64,000 nt of DNA. It comes from Phaeosaccion multiseriatum (taxonomy: Eukaryota > Ochrophyta, other classes). Under the pieces are notes generated by a model, which saw only the letters and a program-made list of their open reading frames with translations, was not told where the DNA came from and ran no database searches. The stretch covers positions 1 to 64,000 of the forward strand of contig OZ218958.1 of assembly GCA_965112735.1 (NCBI GenBank), written 5' to 3'. A program made the translations under genes and the position numbers. Shown one piece after another: positions 1-11,945 of this stretch (position 1 is its first letter; every line of letters begins with the position of its first letter).

Positions 1-3000
1 CTGGCCTGGCCTGGCCTGGCCTGGCCTGGCCTGGCCTGGCCTGGCCTGGCCTGGCCTGGCCTGGCCTGGCCTGGCCTGGCCTGGCCTGGCCTGGCCTGGC
101 CCTGGCCCTGGCCCTGGCCTGGCCTGGCCTGGCCTGGCCTGGCCTGGCCTGGCCTGGCCTGGCCTGGCCTGGCCTGGCCTGGCCTGGCCTGGCCTGGCCT
201 GGCCTGGCCTGGCCTGGCCTGGCCTGGCCTGGCCTGGCCTGGCCTGGCCTGGCCTGGCCTGGCCTGGCCTGGCCTGGCCTGGCCTGGCCTGGCCTGGCCT
301 GGCCTGGCCTGGCCTGGCCTGGCCTGGCCTGGCCTGGCCTGGCCTGGCCTGGCCTGGCCTGGCCTGGCCTGGCCTGGCCTGGCCTGGCCTGGCCTGGCCT
401 GGCCTGGCCTGGCCTGGCCTGGCCTGGCCTGGCCTGGCCTGGCCTGGCCTGGCCTGGCCTGGCCTGGCCTGGCCTGGCCTGGCCTGGCCTGGCCTGGCCT
501 GGCCTGGCCTGGCCTGGCCTGGCCTGGCCTGGCCTGGCCTGGCCTGGCCTGGCCTGGCCTGGCCTGGCCTGGCCTGGCCTGGCCTGGCCTGGCCTGGCCC
601 TGGCCTGGCCTGGCCTGGCCTGGCCTGGCCTGGCCTGGCCTGGCCTGGCCTGGCCTGGCCTGGCCTGGCCTGGCCTGGCCTGGCCTGGCCTGGCCTGGCC
701 TGGCCTGGCCCTGGCCTGGCCTGGCCCTGGCCTGGCCTGGCCTGGCCCTGGCCTGGCCTGGCCTGGCCTGGCCTGGCCTGGCCTGGCCTGGCCTGGCCCT
801 GGCCCTGGCCCTGGCCCTGGCCTGGCCTGGCCTGGCCTGGCCTGGCCTGGCCTGGCCTGGCCCTGGCCTGGCCTGGCCTGGCCTGGCCTGGCCTGGCCTG
901 GCCTGGCCTGGCCTGGCCTGGCCTGGCCTGGCCTGGCCTGGCCTGGCCTGGCCTGGCCTGGCCTGGCCTGGCCTGGCCTGGCCTGGCCTGGCCTGGCCTG
1001 GCCTGGCCTGGCCTGGCCTGGCCTGGCCTGGCCTGGCCTGGCCTGGCCTGGCCTGGCCTGGCCTGGCCTGGCCTGGCCTGGCCTGGCCTGGCCTGGCCTG
1101 GCCTGGCCTGGCCTGGCCTGGCCTGGCCTGGCCTGGCCTGGCCTGGCCTGGCCTGGCCTGGCCTGGCCTGGCCTGGCCTGGCCTGGCCTGGCCTGGCCTG
1201 GCCTGGCCTGGCCTGGCCTGGCCTGGCCTGGCCTGGCCTGGCCTGGCCTGGCCTGGCCTGGCCTGGCCTGGCCTGGCCTGGCCTGGCCTGGCCTGGCCTG
1301 GCCTGGCCTGGCCTGGCCTGGCCTGGCCTGGCCTGGCCTGGCCTGGCCTGGCCTGGCCTGGCCTGGCCTGGCCTGGCCTGGCCTGGCCTGGCCTGGCCTG
1401 GCCTGGCCTGGCCTGGCCTGGCCTGGCCTGGCCTGGCCTGGCCTGGCCTGGCCTGGCCTGGCCTGGCCTGGCCTGGCCTGGCCTGGCCTGGCCTGGCCTG
1501 GCCTGGCCTGGCCTGGCCTGGCCTGGCCTGGCCTGGCCTGGCCTGGCCTGGCCTGGCCTGGCCTGGCCTGGCCTGGCCTGGCCTGGCCTGGCCTGGCCTG
1601 GCCTGGCCTGGCCTGGCCTGGCCTGGCCTGGCCTGGCCTGGCCTGGCCTGGCCCTGGCCTGGCCCTGGCCTGGCCCTGGCCTGGCCTGGCCTGGCCTGGC
1701 CTGGCCTGGCCTGGCCTGGCCTGGCCTGGCCTGGCCTGGCCTGGCCTGGCCTGGCCTGGCCTGGCCTGGCCTGGCCTGGCCTGGCCTGGCCTGGCCTGGC
1801 CTGGCCTGGCCTGGCCTGGCCTGGCCTGGCCTGGCCTGGCCTGGCCTGGCCTGGCCTGGCCTGGCCTGGCCTGGCCTGGCCTGGCCTGGCCTGGCCTGGC
1901 CTGGCCTGGCCTGGCCTGGCCTGGCCTGGCCTGGCCTGGCCTGGCCTGGCCTGGCCTGGCCTGGCCTGGCCTGGCCTGGCCTGGCCTGGCCTGGCCTGGC
2001 CTGGCCTGGCCTGGCCTGGCCTGGCCTGGCCTGGCCTGGCCTGGCCTGGCCTGGCCTGGCCTGGCCTGGCCTGGCCTGGCCTGGCCTGGCCTGGCCTGGC
2101 CTGGCCTGGCCTGGCCTGGCCTGGCCTGGCCTGGCCTGGCCTGGCCTGGCCTGGCCTGGCCTGGCCTGGCCTGGCCTGGCCTGGCCTGGCCTGGCCTGGC
2201 CTGGCCTGGCCTGGCCTGGCCTGGCCTGGCCTGGCCTGGCCTGGCCTGGCCTGGCCTGGCCTGGCCTGGCCTGGCCTGGCCTGGCCTGGCCTGGCCTGGC
2301 CTGGCCTGGCCTGGCCTGGCCTGGCCTGGCCTGGCCTGGCCTGGCCTGGCCTGGCCTGGCCTGGCCTGGCCTGGCCTGGCCTGGCCTGGCCTGGCCTGGC
2401 CTGGCCTGGCCTGGCCTGGCCTGGCCTGGCCTGGCCTGGCCTGGCCTGGCCTGGCCTGGCCTGGCCTGGCCTGGCCTGGCCTGGCCTGGCCTGGCCTGGC
2501 CTGGCCTGGCCTGGCCTGGCCTGGCCTGGCCTGGCCTGGCCTGGCCTGGCCTGGCCTGGCCTGGCCTGGCCTGGCCTGGCCTGGCCTGGCCTGGCCTGGC
2601 CTGGCCTGGCCTGGCCTGGCCTGGCCTGGCCTGGCCTGGCCTGGCCTGGCCTGGCCTGGCCTGGCCTGGCCTGGCCTGGCCTGGCCTGGCCTGGCCTGGC
2701 CTGGCCTGGCCTGGCCTGGCCTGGCCTGGCCTGGCCTGGCCTGGCCTGGCCTGGCCTGGCCTGGCCTGGCCTGGCCTGGCCTGGCCTGGCCTGGCCTGGC
2801 CTGGCCTGGCCTGGCCTGGCCTGGCCTGGCCTGGCCTGGCCTGGCCTGGCCTGGCCTGGCCTGGCCTGGCCTGGCCTGGCCTGGCCTGGCCTGGCCTGGC
2901 CTGGCCTGGCCTGGCCTGGCCTGGCCTGGCCTGGCCTGGCCTGGCCTGGCCTGGCCTGGCCTGGCCTGGCCTGGCCTGGCCTGGCCTGGCCTGGCCTGGC

Positions 3001-5733
3001 CTGGCCTGGCCTGGCCTGGCCTGGCCTGGCCTGGCCTGGCCTGGCCTGGCCTGGCCTGGCCTGGCCTGGCCTGGCCTGGCCTGGCCTGGCCTGGCCTGGC
3101 CTGGCCTGGCCTGGCCTGGCCTGGCCTGGCCTGGCCTGGCCTGGCCTGGCCTGGCCTGGCCTGGCCTGGCCTGGCCTGGCCTGGCCTGGCCTGGCCTGGC
3201 CTGGCCTGGCCTGGCCTGGCCTGGCCTGGCCTGGCCTGGCCTGGCCTGGCCTGGCCTGGCCTGGCCTGGCCTGGCCTGGCCTGGCCTGGCCTGGCCTGGC
3301 CTGGCCTGGCCTGGCCTGGCCTGGCCTGGCCTGGCCTGGCCTGGCCTGGCCTGGCCTGGCCTGGCCTGGCCTGGCCTGGCCTGGCCTGGCCTGGCCTGGC
3401 CTGGCCTGGCCTGGCCTGGCCTGGCCTGGCCTGGCCTGGCCTGGCCTGGCCTGGCCTGGCCTGGCCTGGCCTGGCCTGGCCTGGCCTGGCCTGGCCTGGC
3501 CTGGCCTGGCCTGGCCTGGCCTGGCCTGGCCTGGCCTGGCCTGGCCTGGCCTGGCCTGGCCTGGCCTGGCCTGGCCTGGCCTGGCCTGGCCTGGCCTGGC
3601 CTGGCCTGGCCTGGCCTGGCCTGGCCTGGCCTGGCCTGGCCTGGCCTGGCCTGGCCTGGCCTGGCCTGGCCTGGCCTGGCCTGGCCTGGCCTGGCCTGGC
3701 CTGGCCTGGCCTGGCCTGGCCTGGCCTGGCCTGGCCTGGCCTGGCCTGGCCTGGCCTGGCCTGGCCTGGCCTGGCCTGGCCTGGCCTGGCCTGGCCTGGC
3801 CTGGCCTGGCCTGGCCTGGCCTGGCCTGGCCTGGCCTGGCCTGGCCTGGCCTGGCCTGGCCTGGCCTGGCCTGGCCTGGCCTGGCCTGGCCTGGCCTGGC
3901 CTGGCCTGGCCTGGCCTGGCCTGGCCTGGCCTGGCCTGGCCTGGCCTGGCCTGGCCTGGCCTGGCCTGGCCTGGCCTGGCCTGGCCTGGCCTGGCCTGGC
4001 CTGGCCTGGCCTGGCCTGGCCTGGCCTGGCCTGGCCTGGCCTGGCCTGGCCTGGCCTGGCCTGGCCTGGCCTGGCCTGGCCTGGCCTGGCCTGGCCTGGC
4101 CTGGCCTGGCCTGGCCTGGCCTGGCCTGGCCTGGCCTGGCCTGGCCTGGCCTGGCCTGGCCTGGCCTGGCCTGGCCTGGCCTGGCCTGGCCTGGCCTGGC
4201 CTGGCCTGGCCTGGCCTGGCCTGGCCTGGCCTGGCCTGGCCTGGCCTGGCCTGGCCTGGCCTGGCCTGGCCTGGCCTGGCCTGGCCTGGCCTGGCCTGGC
4301 CTGGCCTGGCCTGGCCTGGCCTGGCCTGGCCTGGCCTGGCCTGGCCTGGCCTGGCCTGGCCTGGCCTGGCCTGGCCTGGCCTGGCCTGGCCTGGCCTGGC
4401 CTGGCCTGGCCTGGCCTGGCCTGGCCTGGCCTGGCCTGGCCTGGCCTGGCCTGGCCTGGCCTGGCCTGGCCTGGCCTGGCCTGGCCTGGCCTGGCCTGGC
4501 CTGGCCTGGCCTGGCCTGGCCTGGCCTGGCCTGGCCTGGCCTGGCCTGGCCTGGCCTGGCCTGGCCTGGCCTGGCCTGGCCTGGCCTGGCCTGGCCTGGC
4601 CTGGCCTGGCCTGGCCTGGCCTGGCCTGGCCTGGCCTGGCCTGGCCTGGCCTGGCCTGGCCTGGCCTGGCCTGGCCTGGCCTGGCCTGGCCTGGCCTGGC
4701 CTGGCCTGGCCTGGCCTGGCCTGGCCTGGCCTGGCCTGGCCTGGCCTGGCCTGGCCTGGCCTGGCCTGGCCTGGCCTGGCCTGGCCTGGCCTGGCCTGGC
4801 CTGGCCTGGCCTGGCCTGGCCTGGCCTGGCCTGGCCTGGCCTGGCCTGGCCTGGCCTGGCCTGGCCTGGCCTGGCCTGGCCTGGCCTGGCCTGGCCTGGC
4901 CTGGCCTGGCCTGGCCTGGCCTGGCCTGGCCTGGCCTGGCCTGGCCTGGCCTGGCCTGGCCTGGCCTGGCCTGGCCTGGCCTGGCCTGGCCTGGCCTGGC
5001 CTGGCCTGGCCTGGCCTGGCCTGGCCTGGCCTGGCCTGGCCTGGCCTGGCCTGGCCTGGCCTGGCCTGGCCTGGCCCTGGCCCTGGCCTGGCCTGGCCTG
5101 GCCTGGCCTGGCCTGGCCTGGCCTGGCCTGGCCTGGCCTGGCCTGGCCTGGCCTGGCCTGGCCTGGCCTGGCCTGGCCTGGCCTGGCCTGGCCTGGCCTG
5201 GCCTGGCCTGGCCTGGCCTGGCCTGGCCTGGCCTGGCCTGGCCTGGCCTGGCCTGGCCTGGCCTGGCCTGGCCTGGCCTGGCCTGGCCTGGCCTGGCCTG
5301 GCCTGGCCTGGCCTGGCCTGGCCTGGCCTGGCCTGGCCTGGCCTGGCCTGGCCTGGCCTGGCCTGGCCTGGCCTGGCCTGGCCTGGCCTGGCCTGGCCTG
5401 GCCTGGCCTGGCCTGGCCTGGCCTGGCCTGGCCTGGCCTGGCCTGGCCTGGCCTGGCCTGGCCTGGCCTGGCCCTGGCCCTGGCCCTGGCCCTGGCCTGG
5501 CCCTGGCCTGGCCTGGCCTGGCCTGGCCTGGCCTGGCCTGGCCTGGCCTGGCCTGGCCTGGCCTGGCCTGGCCTGGCCTGGCCTGGCCTGGCCTGGCCTG
5601 GCCTGGCCTGGCCTGGCCTGGCCTGGCCTGGCCTGGCCTGGCCTGGCCTGGCCTGGCCTGGCCTGGCCTGGCCTGGCCTGGCCTGGCCTGGCCTGGCCTG
5701 GCCTGGCCTGGCCTGGCCTGGCCTGGCCTGGCC
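1..5733. repeat. CCTGG/CCCTGG simple-repeat array at the chromosome end
   Basis: Almost pure tandem CCTGG pentamers, with occasional CCCTGG hexamers clustered near 100-115, 597, 709-815, 1650-1680, 5075 and 5471-5505. There are no genes. The array grades into CCCTAA repeats at 5734-5765, where CCCTAA and CCCTGG units alternate. Nanopore base-callers are known to miscall CCCTAA telomere strands as CCCTGG-like repeats, so this is most likely mis-called telomere and not a genuine satellite. The length should not be trusted. Confidence 0.9.
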
Positions 5734-5893
5734 TAACCCTGGCCCTGGCCTAACCCTGGCCTGGCCTAACCCTAAACCTAACCCTAACCCTAACCCTAAC
5801 CCTAACCCTAACCCTAACCCTAACCCTAACCCTAACCCTAACCCTAACCCTAACCCTAACCCTAACCCTAACCCTAACCCTAACCCTAACCCT
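5734..5893. repeat. telomere repeat tract (CCCTAA)n
   Basis: About 25 units of CCCTAA, with mixed CCCTGG units at the outer edge and one CCCTAAA variant. The C-rich strand reads 5'->3' inward, which is the orientation expected for a left chromosome end. It corresponds to TTAGGG on the other strand. Confidence 0.95.
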
Positions 5894-5934
5894 GCAGTGA
5901 TGTTATATTATTATATAATATATATAATATAATC
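5894..5934. other. 41-bp AT-rich linker between telomere and retroelement
   Basis: Nearly pure A/T sequence with alternating TA runs (about 5901-5932), followed abruptly by retrotransposon sequence at 5935. It matches neither the telomere unit nor the retroelement. It may be a breakpoint or filler sequence from chromosome healing. Confidence 0.6.
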
Positions 5935-5994
5935 GCCGCCGATAAGGAAACCCTTCGGGAACCCTTTTTGGTTACTTTTATTCATATGAACATG

Positions 5995-6026
<32 letters not shown>

Positions 6027-6089
6027 TTCTCTTTTAGCATTTAGTTTAGTCACGCTCTCGTTAGTCGAGCTTCTCTCTCGAGGGGGAAG
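5935..6089 (+). mobile_element. truncated 3' end of an upstream copy of the chromovirus-type retroelement
   Basis: These 155 bases repeat 11854-12008 with no difference that I can see. They comprise the last codons and stop of gag-pol, the 3' untranslated region with a (CT)n run, and the polypurine tract GAGGGGGAAG just before the LTR. Because this is internal 3' sequence lying upstream of the 5' LTR, it must come from a second element copy in tandem with the complete one. That copy was cut off at 5935 next to the telomere. Confidence 0.8.
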
Positions 6090-6363
6090 TGTTGCCCCTA
6101 CAGCCTCATATTCATTGCCTTAGTACGTGTAACTGTCACCATGCCCATATGACATCTTACGTGGCACAATGAGGTGGCACACAGCCCACCGGGAGTAGTA
6201 GTCTGTGGCGCTCCCTCACTCTTAGCTTATCCACCCTAAAGCTAAAGGAGACTCGGCTCTTTACTAGAGCTGAGGCAAGGCCTCCAAACTTTACAACCTT
6301 GCACCCATCTCTTCAAATATTGGCTCACTTTCCGACTTGCTAGCGATAGCGGGATTGGCTACA
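6090..6363 (+). repeat. 5' LTR of the chromovirus-type element
   Basis: A 274-bp repeat bounded by TG and CA, identical by eye to 12009-12282 (constant offset of 5919). It sits immediately after the polypurine tract of the truncated upstream copy, so it also serves as that copy's 3' LTR. Confidence 0.85.
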
Positions 6364-6521
6364 ATAAAGCTTTATTTGAGAATTGCCAAAACTCAGGAAA
6401 CTCTCAGCTCTCGGTCTCTGCATTCGGGAGACCTCTCAGCCTCAGCATTTCTGATCTAGAGTCGAACAGCTCGACAGCCGGACCACCTCTGATCCTCAGC
6501 TTTGCGGAATTCAGCATCAGC
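6364..6521 (+). promoter_or_regulatory. leader between 5' LTR and gag
   Basis: A 158-base untranslated leader. The primer-binding site should lie here, but the first bases (ATAAAGCTTTATTT...) do not match the TGG-starting complement of a tRNA 3' end. The AAGCTTTATT stretch can fold back on itself. Self-priming or an unusual primer is possible but unproven. Confidence 0.5.
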
Positions 6522-9500
6522 ATGGCGAACAACAAGAACAAGAGGAAGGGCAAGGCTAAGGAGGCTGAGGCGGTGCAGGACGTGGCTGACTCAGATGATG
6601 TCGCGGGGGCAGCAGATGCAGCATCCGAGGCGAACGACGAGGCAGCAGCTTCCGGTACCGACGAGGAGAATGGCAGCAGCAGTAGCAGCAGTGGCTCGGA
6701 CAGCGAGGAGGAGTCTCAGCGTATGCCCGCGACAGCCAGCTCAGTGGCCATCTTCTCTCTCACTGCTCCCAACTTCCCATCTGGGGAGGTTACGGAGAAG
6801 GCTCTTATTGCTTTCTTCAAGCAGTATGAGACTTACCTTCGGCGCTACAACGCCATTGTAGGTTCAAAGCCTGACCTTACGACTCTTGAGGTGCTCTTGC
6901 CTACGCACTACCTTACGTCACTAGGCGCTCAGCTTGGTAAAGCTACCTCAGCTATTACTCACGAGTTTCTTTACAAGCACCTTCAGCAGCTGGTAGAGCC
7001 TGAGGCCGGCTCCTGTTCGGACCATGGCAATGCCCTACTGAAGGACCTCAAGAGCAAGCTCTATCTGCCACCGGATACTCAGAATCCCGTGGGCTCTCTC
7101 AATCAGCAGATGCACGGTCTCTTGGAGAAGCATGGCCAGACTCGAGTCTTCTTCAAGGAGGACAACACTCAGGTCAGCACGGAGTCTTGCCAAGTTCTGT
7201 GCAATGCTCTGCTTCAAGCGTGCAATCGCCCTCAGGGGCTGAAGGGGTACCTCACTAGGTACTTCACTCTTCACAAGAATCTTCTGAAGACCTACGTGCC
7301 CTTTCTCCAGCAACTGACCCTCATGGTGGATCAGTACTTGCCCATCTACCGGTGCATCCAGCAAGACACTTCTAATGGGGCTGTCGCTCTGCCCTCTCTT
7401 GAGGAGATACAGCGATTGGTCATCACTGGTGGGGGCAAGAAGCCAGCTGGCGGCGGTAGGCGACAGCAGCAGCAGCAGCAGCAGCAGCCGAAGCGCGACG
7501 CTCCCGCCTCTGCGGATTCTCGGGCAACTGCCCCCCCTCTGAAGAAGCCGAAGAAGCAAGGACGTGAGTCCAAGGCTCGGGCTTGCTTCAAGTGTGGCAA
7601 CTCTGATCACACGGTCTATACTTGCCCGCAGCTCAAGAACAAAGCGGAGCGCATGAAGGTTATGAGCGACCGCAACCTGCCTTGGAACCCTCCCAAGAAC
7701 TATGAGGTCAGTACTCTGACCACTGCTAATGACTTACTCTCGCACTCTCCCACTGATGGAACAATCTCTCTCTTTTCTTCCTCTCCTGCTTCTTTGCATG
7801 CTCTTACGCATCAAACAGGACAACTGAAGAAGCGCTCTCTCGAGTGCTTAGTCGACACCGGTGCGGAGACCTTTTGCCTCCTTCCCAGGCCTGTGGCGGA
7901 CGAGATGGTAGCAGACGGAATGGATGTCTCCATTCGCGCTCTTCCTAAGCCGGTGCAGCTGCAGCCTTTTGGATGCAGCACCTCACAAGTCATCACGCAT
8001 GAGCTCAGCAACTTTCACTTTCACATTCATACGGACGCGGGTCCTCTCTCTTCTGTCGCACTTCCACCTCTCACTGCATTGCTCTTTGAGCCGCGCGAGG
8101 ATGAGGCCCCTCTCTTCTACCTAGGGAAAGGGCTGGCCCAACAGCTGGGTCTCGCGCTGCCCCGAGAGCAGCTTCGACAGCAGGCGGAGAAGCAAGCAGC
8201 TGTGGCTGGTTCGGAAGTGCCCTTTGAACTGCGCAACTCCACTCCCACTGATGCGTCTTCTGCAACGGTGCGCGTGAGTTCGTTGTTACAAGCGGGTGCT
8301 TCTCTTGCTTCCTTGCCTGAGCAGTATATAGGCGACAACGCTAACTTTTCTATAGATCTCTGGGACTGCTCTTCTGATGATGTGTATGCTTCGCAATACA
8401 CCTCTGACGAAGTCTTCCACGTAGCTTCCGCCACCTTTACTGCTCGCAGTGAAGTTGGCACCTCTAATAATGAACCACTGGCCCGCTACGATGATCCTCT
8501 CCCTGAGGTGTCTGATTCTCCCGTCTTACCGGAAACTCAAATCAAAGAAGCTCTGCTCCCCATTGCTCAATCAGCAATAGGCTTCTCCGACACCGCAGCT
8601 CTCTATGAGGTCCTTACCTCACACCCGGAAGTATGGCGAGGCAAAGCGCTCTTGCATGACCCTCCTGCCAAGGTCGACCCCATGGTCATTCGCCTCAAGG
8701 ACGGAGCGGAGCCCATCTGCCAATTGCCCATCTACCAATCCGGTGCCCGTCGTGATTTTCTTCGAGACTTCACGGACGAGCTCTCCAAGTTCGGATATCA
8801 CTATCCAAACCCTCAGGCCGTCTGGGCCAGCCGCGCTTTCTGTATCCAGAAGCCCGGCAAACCTGGACAGTTCAGGCAGGTAGCTGACTACCAAGAGGTC
8901 AACCTTCGCACTCTTCGCTCCCGCTTTCCCATGCCCAATCTCTCTGAGATCAGTGCCAAGATGCGCGGAGCACGCTTCTTCTGTGAGCTTGACCTTGCCA
9001 ACATGTTCTGGCAGCTGCCCCTCGATCTCTCCAGCCAAGAGATCCTCACCTACTGCACTCCTGACGGGAAGTTTACTCCCACGCGTGTGACTCAAGGCAT
9101 CCTCAATGCCAGTGAGTTTGCACAGAGCACTCTAGCTAAGTGCCTCTCTGAACATTTCGGCACCAACCTTGTTACCTGGATCGACAACATCACCATCTGG
9201 GCCCACACGGAGGAAGAGTTCCGCTCCATTCTTCAGTCTGTGCTCGATGCACTCGCCAAGGCCGGTTTCAAGCTCGGGCTCTCGGGTGTATCCATCGGCA
9301 ACTCGCAAAAGTTCTGCGGGAAGATCTATGATGGCGACGGCGTCAAACATGACCCTGTCAAGATCCAAGGTCTCCTCGACCTCGAGGAGCCCAAGAACGG
9401 TGCTGAGTTGATTCAATTCGTCGCCGCTGCTGGCTGGATGCGAGACTGCATCCCACGCTTTGCAGAGCTCGTCGCTCCTCTGCAAGAGCTCAACCAAACC

Positions 9501-11864
9501 GTCTTCTCCGCAGCTGGCAACCGCAAGCAGAGACGTCACCCTGACGCCACTGCCGCTCCTACTCCTCGCACCAAGCGTGTCGCTCGCTCCGTCTCCCTCT
9601 CTTCGGTGGGGTGGGGCCCTGAGCACTCCAAAGCCTTTCAAGCTCTGAAAGACGCTCTGGCAGATCAAGTCAAGCTTGCTCATCCTGACCCTGACAAGGC
9701 TCGCTGTGTCTTTCCTGATGCCAGTGATCTCCATTGGGGGAATGTGGTGACGCAAGTGCCCATTGAGGACCTCAGCAAGCCCATCGCCGAACAGCGCCAT
9801 GAGCCTCTTGCCTTCCTCAGCGGTAGCTTTGCCGGAGCTCAGCTCAACTACGCCACCATTGACAAGGAAGCCTTTGCTATCCTCCAGTCCTTTGAACGCC
9901 TGCCTTGGCTGATGTCTGGTGTGCACCTCTTCATCTACACTGATCACCGCAATTTGCAATACTGCTTCAGGCCCAGTAGCATCATCAGTGACGTACACAA
10001 GCCAGCACGCGAGCGATTGCAACGTTGGTCTGTGTTCATCTCGGGCTTTGATTATGAAATCGCCCACCTTAGTGGCGAGCTGAACGTGTGGGGTGACATG
10101 ACCTCTCGCTTCCGCTCAGTCCCAGGCTCTGCTACAAAGCCTCTTGATCCTCCGGAAGACCACACTGTACGCGTGAGTGCCCTCCAACGCACCTTCTCTC
10201 CAGGATCAGTGCACGACTCCATGGACAGTGACTTTGAGTGGCCCTCTCTCGCGGAGATTCGCTCTTCTCAAGCGGCTGCCCAAGGCACGCTCACTCTCGA
10301 AGCGCTCGCAGCTCAGCAGCACCTTGCTTCTCTAGAGCATGATGCTAACCTCGACGCCATTGTGGTACCTCAATCGGCGTCTTCACGTCCCCTGTGGATA
10401 CCCAATGACGACATTGACCTACAAGTCCGACTCTCTGTCATTGCACATCAAGGATCGGCAGGGCATCGCGCTGCCGACACCACTCTCTCCGTTCTCTCGG
10501 AACGATTCCACTGGCACACCATTGGTGCCGACCTGACTCGCTTTGTTGACCTCTGCCTCCATTGCCTCACCAACTCCCATGGGCATCGCATACCTCGCCC
10601 TCTTCGCGGTGCGGTCCACCCTACCAAGCCCAATCAGATGATTCATTTCGACTTCGTCCACATGCATGACTTGGGCTGCACCTCCTTGCCATACCTGTTG
10701 GTCATCCAAGATGCCTTCAGTGGTTACACAATGCTCAACGAATGCGCTTCCACTACTGCAGACGCAGCTGTCGGTGGATTGATGCGCTGGTTCAGCACAT
10801 TTGGAGTAGTGAGCAAGTGGCAGAGTGATCGAGGCAGTCACTTCCTCAACCATGTGATGAAGCGCCTAGCGACTGAGCTTCGCGCTAAACATCGCTTCTC
10901 GGCTCCATACTCTGCTTGGAGTAATGGTCTCGCTGAACGAGCTGTACGCACTGTCGTTTCAGTCTACCGCTCTCTCCTCTCTGAGTTTCGCATTGACGCG
11001 GACGACTACAATCTGATCACACCTCTGGTCCAAGCTGCCATCAACACCACGATCAGCTCGACCCGCAAAGAGACTCCACTCTTTCTGCACACTGGCCTAC
11101 GTTCGACAACTCCACTTGATATCGTCCTGCAACAGGGCGACAGCTTCGATGTTGACTTCCAATCTTCGCCGCCAACTCTTGAACAGCTCAACCACTATGG
11201 TGCTCAGCTGCAAGCGGTTCTTGAAGAGAGACACGAACGGGTTGCTGCTCAACTTGAGCGCTCGCGGGCGACGGCTCGCGACCGTCACAATCGTCGTCTG
11301 GACACTACTCGTCTTGGACATCAACACCGCAAGGAGCTGGCTCTCTCGGCTGCCCTCAACTACGAAGGCCTCTACATGCCGGGCATCTATGTCCTTGTCG
11401 CTTCCAACAGCCGCTACTCCAAGCTCTCTGGAGTGTGGCAAGGCCCTTATAAAGTGCTGGAGGAGATTGACACTCTGGTCTACAAAGTGCAACACCTTGT
11501 CTCGAAGCAAACCTCTGAAGTGCACGCTTGCCGCTTGCGCTACTACGCTGACCAGCATCTCAATGTCAGTACTGAGCTACTTAAGCAGATCTCACACGAC
11601 TCAGCCTCCTGGGTCGTCTCCGCCTTCAAGGACCTACAACGTCCCTCTCAAGGCGCTCCCTGGCAGGTTCACACCTCCTGGAAGGGCTTCAATGCCACCG
11701 ACGATACTTGGGAACCTTTGACAGTCATGAATGATGACGTTCCTGCTCTTTTAGAGCAATTCCTCTCCTCTTTCCCTCGTCGCTCTTTGGCGGAGGATGC
11801 TAAGCGCTTCCTTCGGTCTCGCGGCCCCTCGTCACGCCGACGCCCGCGAGCAGGCCGCCGATAA
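6522..11864 (+). CDS. Gag-Pol polyprotein of the Ty3/gypsy element
   Basis: A single 1780-residue frame. The N-terminal Gag is acidic and Ser-rich, then shows a Gln run near residue 315 and one CCHC zinc knuckle (CFKCGNSDHTVYTC, about 356-369). The aspartic protease carries LVDTGAE near 443. Reverse transcriptase has its first catalytic Asp in ELDLANMFW, but the usual Y/F-x-D-D box reads W-I-D-N (residues 886-889), so the second Asp is Asn. RNase H shows FPDAS, NYATIDKEAF and YTDHRNL. Integrase has an HHCC zinc finger (H...H...CLHC) and a D,D,E core (HFDF, SDRGSHF, LAERA). The C-terminus has a chromodomain-like block (VHTSWKGF...DDTWEP, about 1715-1760), which places it near the chromoviruses. 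The ATG at 6522 is the first in frame after the leader. Gag and Pol share one frame, so no frameshift is needed. Confidence 0.93.
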   Translation: MANNKNKRKGKAKEAEAVQDVADSDDVAGAADAASEANDEAAASGTDEENGSSSSSSGSDSEEESQRMPATASSVAIFSLTAPNFPSGEVTEKALIAFFKQYETYLRRYNAIVGSKPDLTTLEVLLPTHYLTSLGAQLGKATSAITHEFLYKHLQQLVEPEAGSCSDHGNALLKDLKSKLYLPPDTQNPVGSLNQQMHGLLEKHGQTRVFFKEDNTQVSTESCQVLCNALLQACNRPQGLKGYLTRYFTLHKNLLKTYVPFLQQLTLMVDQYLPIYRCIQQDTSNGAVALPSLEEIQRLVITGGGKKPAGGGRRQQQQQQQQPKRDAPASADSRATAPPLKKPKKQGRESKARACFKCGNSDHTVYTCPQLKNKAERMKVMSDRNLPWNPPKNYEVSTLTTANDLLSHSPTDGTISLFSSSPASLHALTHQTGQLKKRSLECLVDTGAETFCLLPRPVADEMVADGMDVSIRALPKPVQLQPFGCSTSQVITHELSNFHFHIHTDAGPLSSVALPPLTALLFEPREDEAPLFYLGKGLAQQLGLALPREQLRQQAEKQAAVAGSEVPFELRNSTPTDASSATVRVSSLLQAGASLASLPEQYIGDNANFSIDLWDCSSDDVYASQYTSDEVFHVASATFTARSEVGTSNNEPLARYDDPLPEVSDSPVLPETQIKEALLPIAQSAIGFSDTAALYEVLTSHPEVWRGKALLHDPPAKVDPMVIRLKDGAEPICQLPIYQSGARRDFLRDFTDELSKFGYHYPNPQAVWASRAFCIQKPGKPGQFRQVADYQEVNLRTLRSRFPMPNLSEISAKMRGARFFCELDLANMFWQLPLDLSSQEILTYCTPDGKFTPTRVTQGILNASEFAQSTLAKCLSEHFGTNLVTWIDNITIWAHTEEEFRSILQSVLDALAKAGFKLGLSGVSIGNSQKFCGKIYDGDGVKHDPVKIQGLLDLEEPKNGAELIQFVAAAGWMRDCIPRFAELVAPLQELNQTVFSAAGNRKQRRHPDATAAPTPRTKRVARSVSLSSVGWGPEHSKAFQALKDALADQVKLAHPDPDKARCVFPDASDLHWGNVVTQVPIEDLSKPIAEQRHEPLAFLSGSFAGAQLNYATIDKEAFAILQSFERLPWLMSGVHLFIYTDHRNLQYCFRPSSIISDVHKPARERLQRWSVFISGFDYEIAHLSGELNVWGDMTSRFRSVPGSATKPLDPPEDHTVRVSALQRTFSPGSVHDSMDSDFEWPSLAEIRSSQAAAQGTLTLEALAAQQHLASLEHDANLDAIVVPQSASSRPLWIPNDDIDLQVRLSVIAHQGSAGHRAADTTLSVLSERFHWHTIGADLTRFVDLCLHCLTNSHGHRIPRPLRGAVHPTKPNQMIHFDFVHMHDLGCTSLPYLLVIQDAFSGYTMLNECASTTADAAVGGLMRWFSTFGVVSKWQSDRGSHFLNHVMKRLATELRAKHRFSAPYSAWSNGLAERAVRTVVSVYRSLLSEFRIDADDYNLITPLVQAAINTTISSTRKETPLFLHTGLRSTTPLDIVLQQGDSFDVDFQSSPPTLEQLNHYGAQLQAVLEERHERVAAQLERSRATARDRHNRRLDTTRLGHQHRKELALSAALNYEGLYMPGIYVLVASNSRYSKLSGVWQGPYKVLEEIDTLVYKVQHLVSKQTSEVHACRLRYYADQHLNVSTELLKQISHDSASWVVSAFKDLQRPSQGAPWQVHTSWKGFNATDDTWEPLTVMNDDVPALLEQFLSSFPRRSLAEDAKRFLRSRGPSSRRRPRAGRR

Positions 11865-11913
11865 GGAAACCCTTCGGGAACCCTTTTTGGTTACTTTTAT
11901 TCATATGAACATG

Positions 11914-11945
<32 letters not shown>
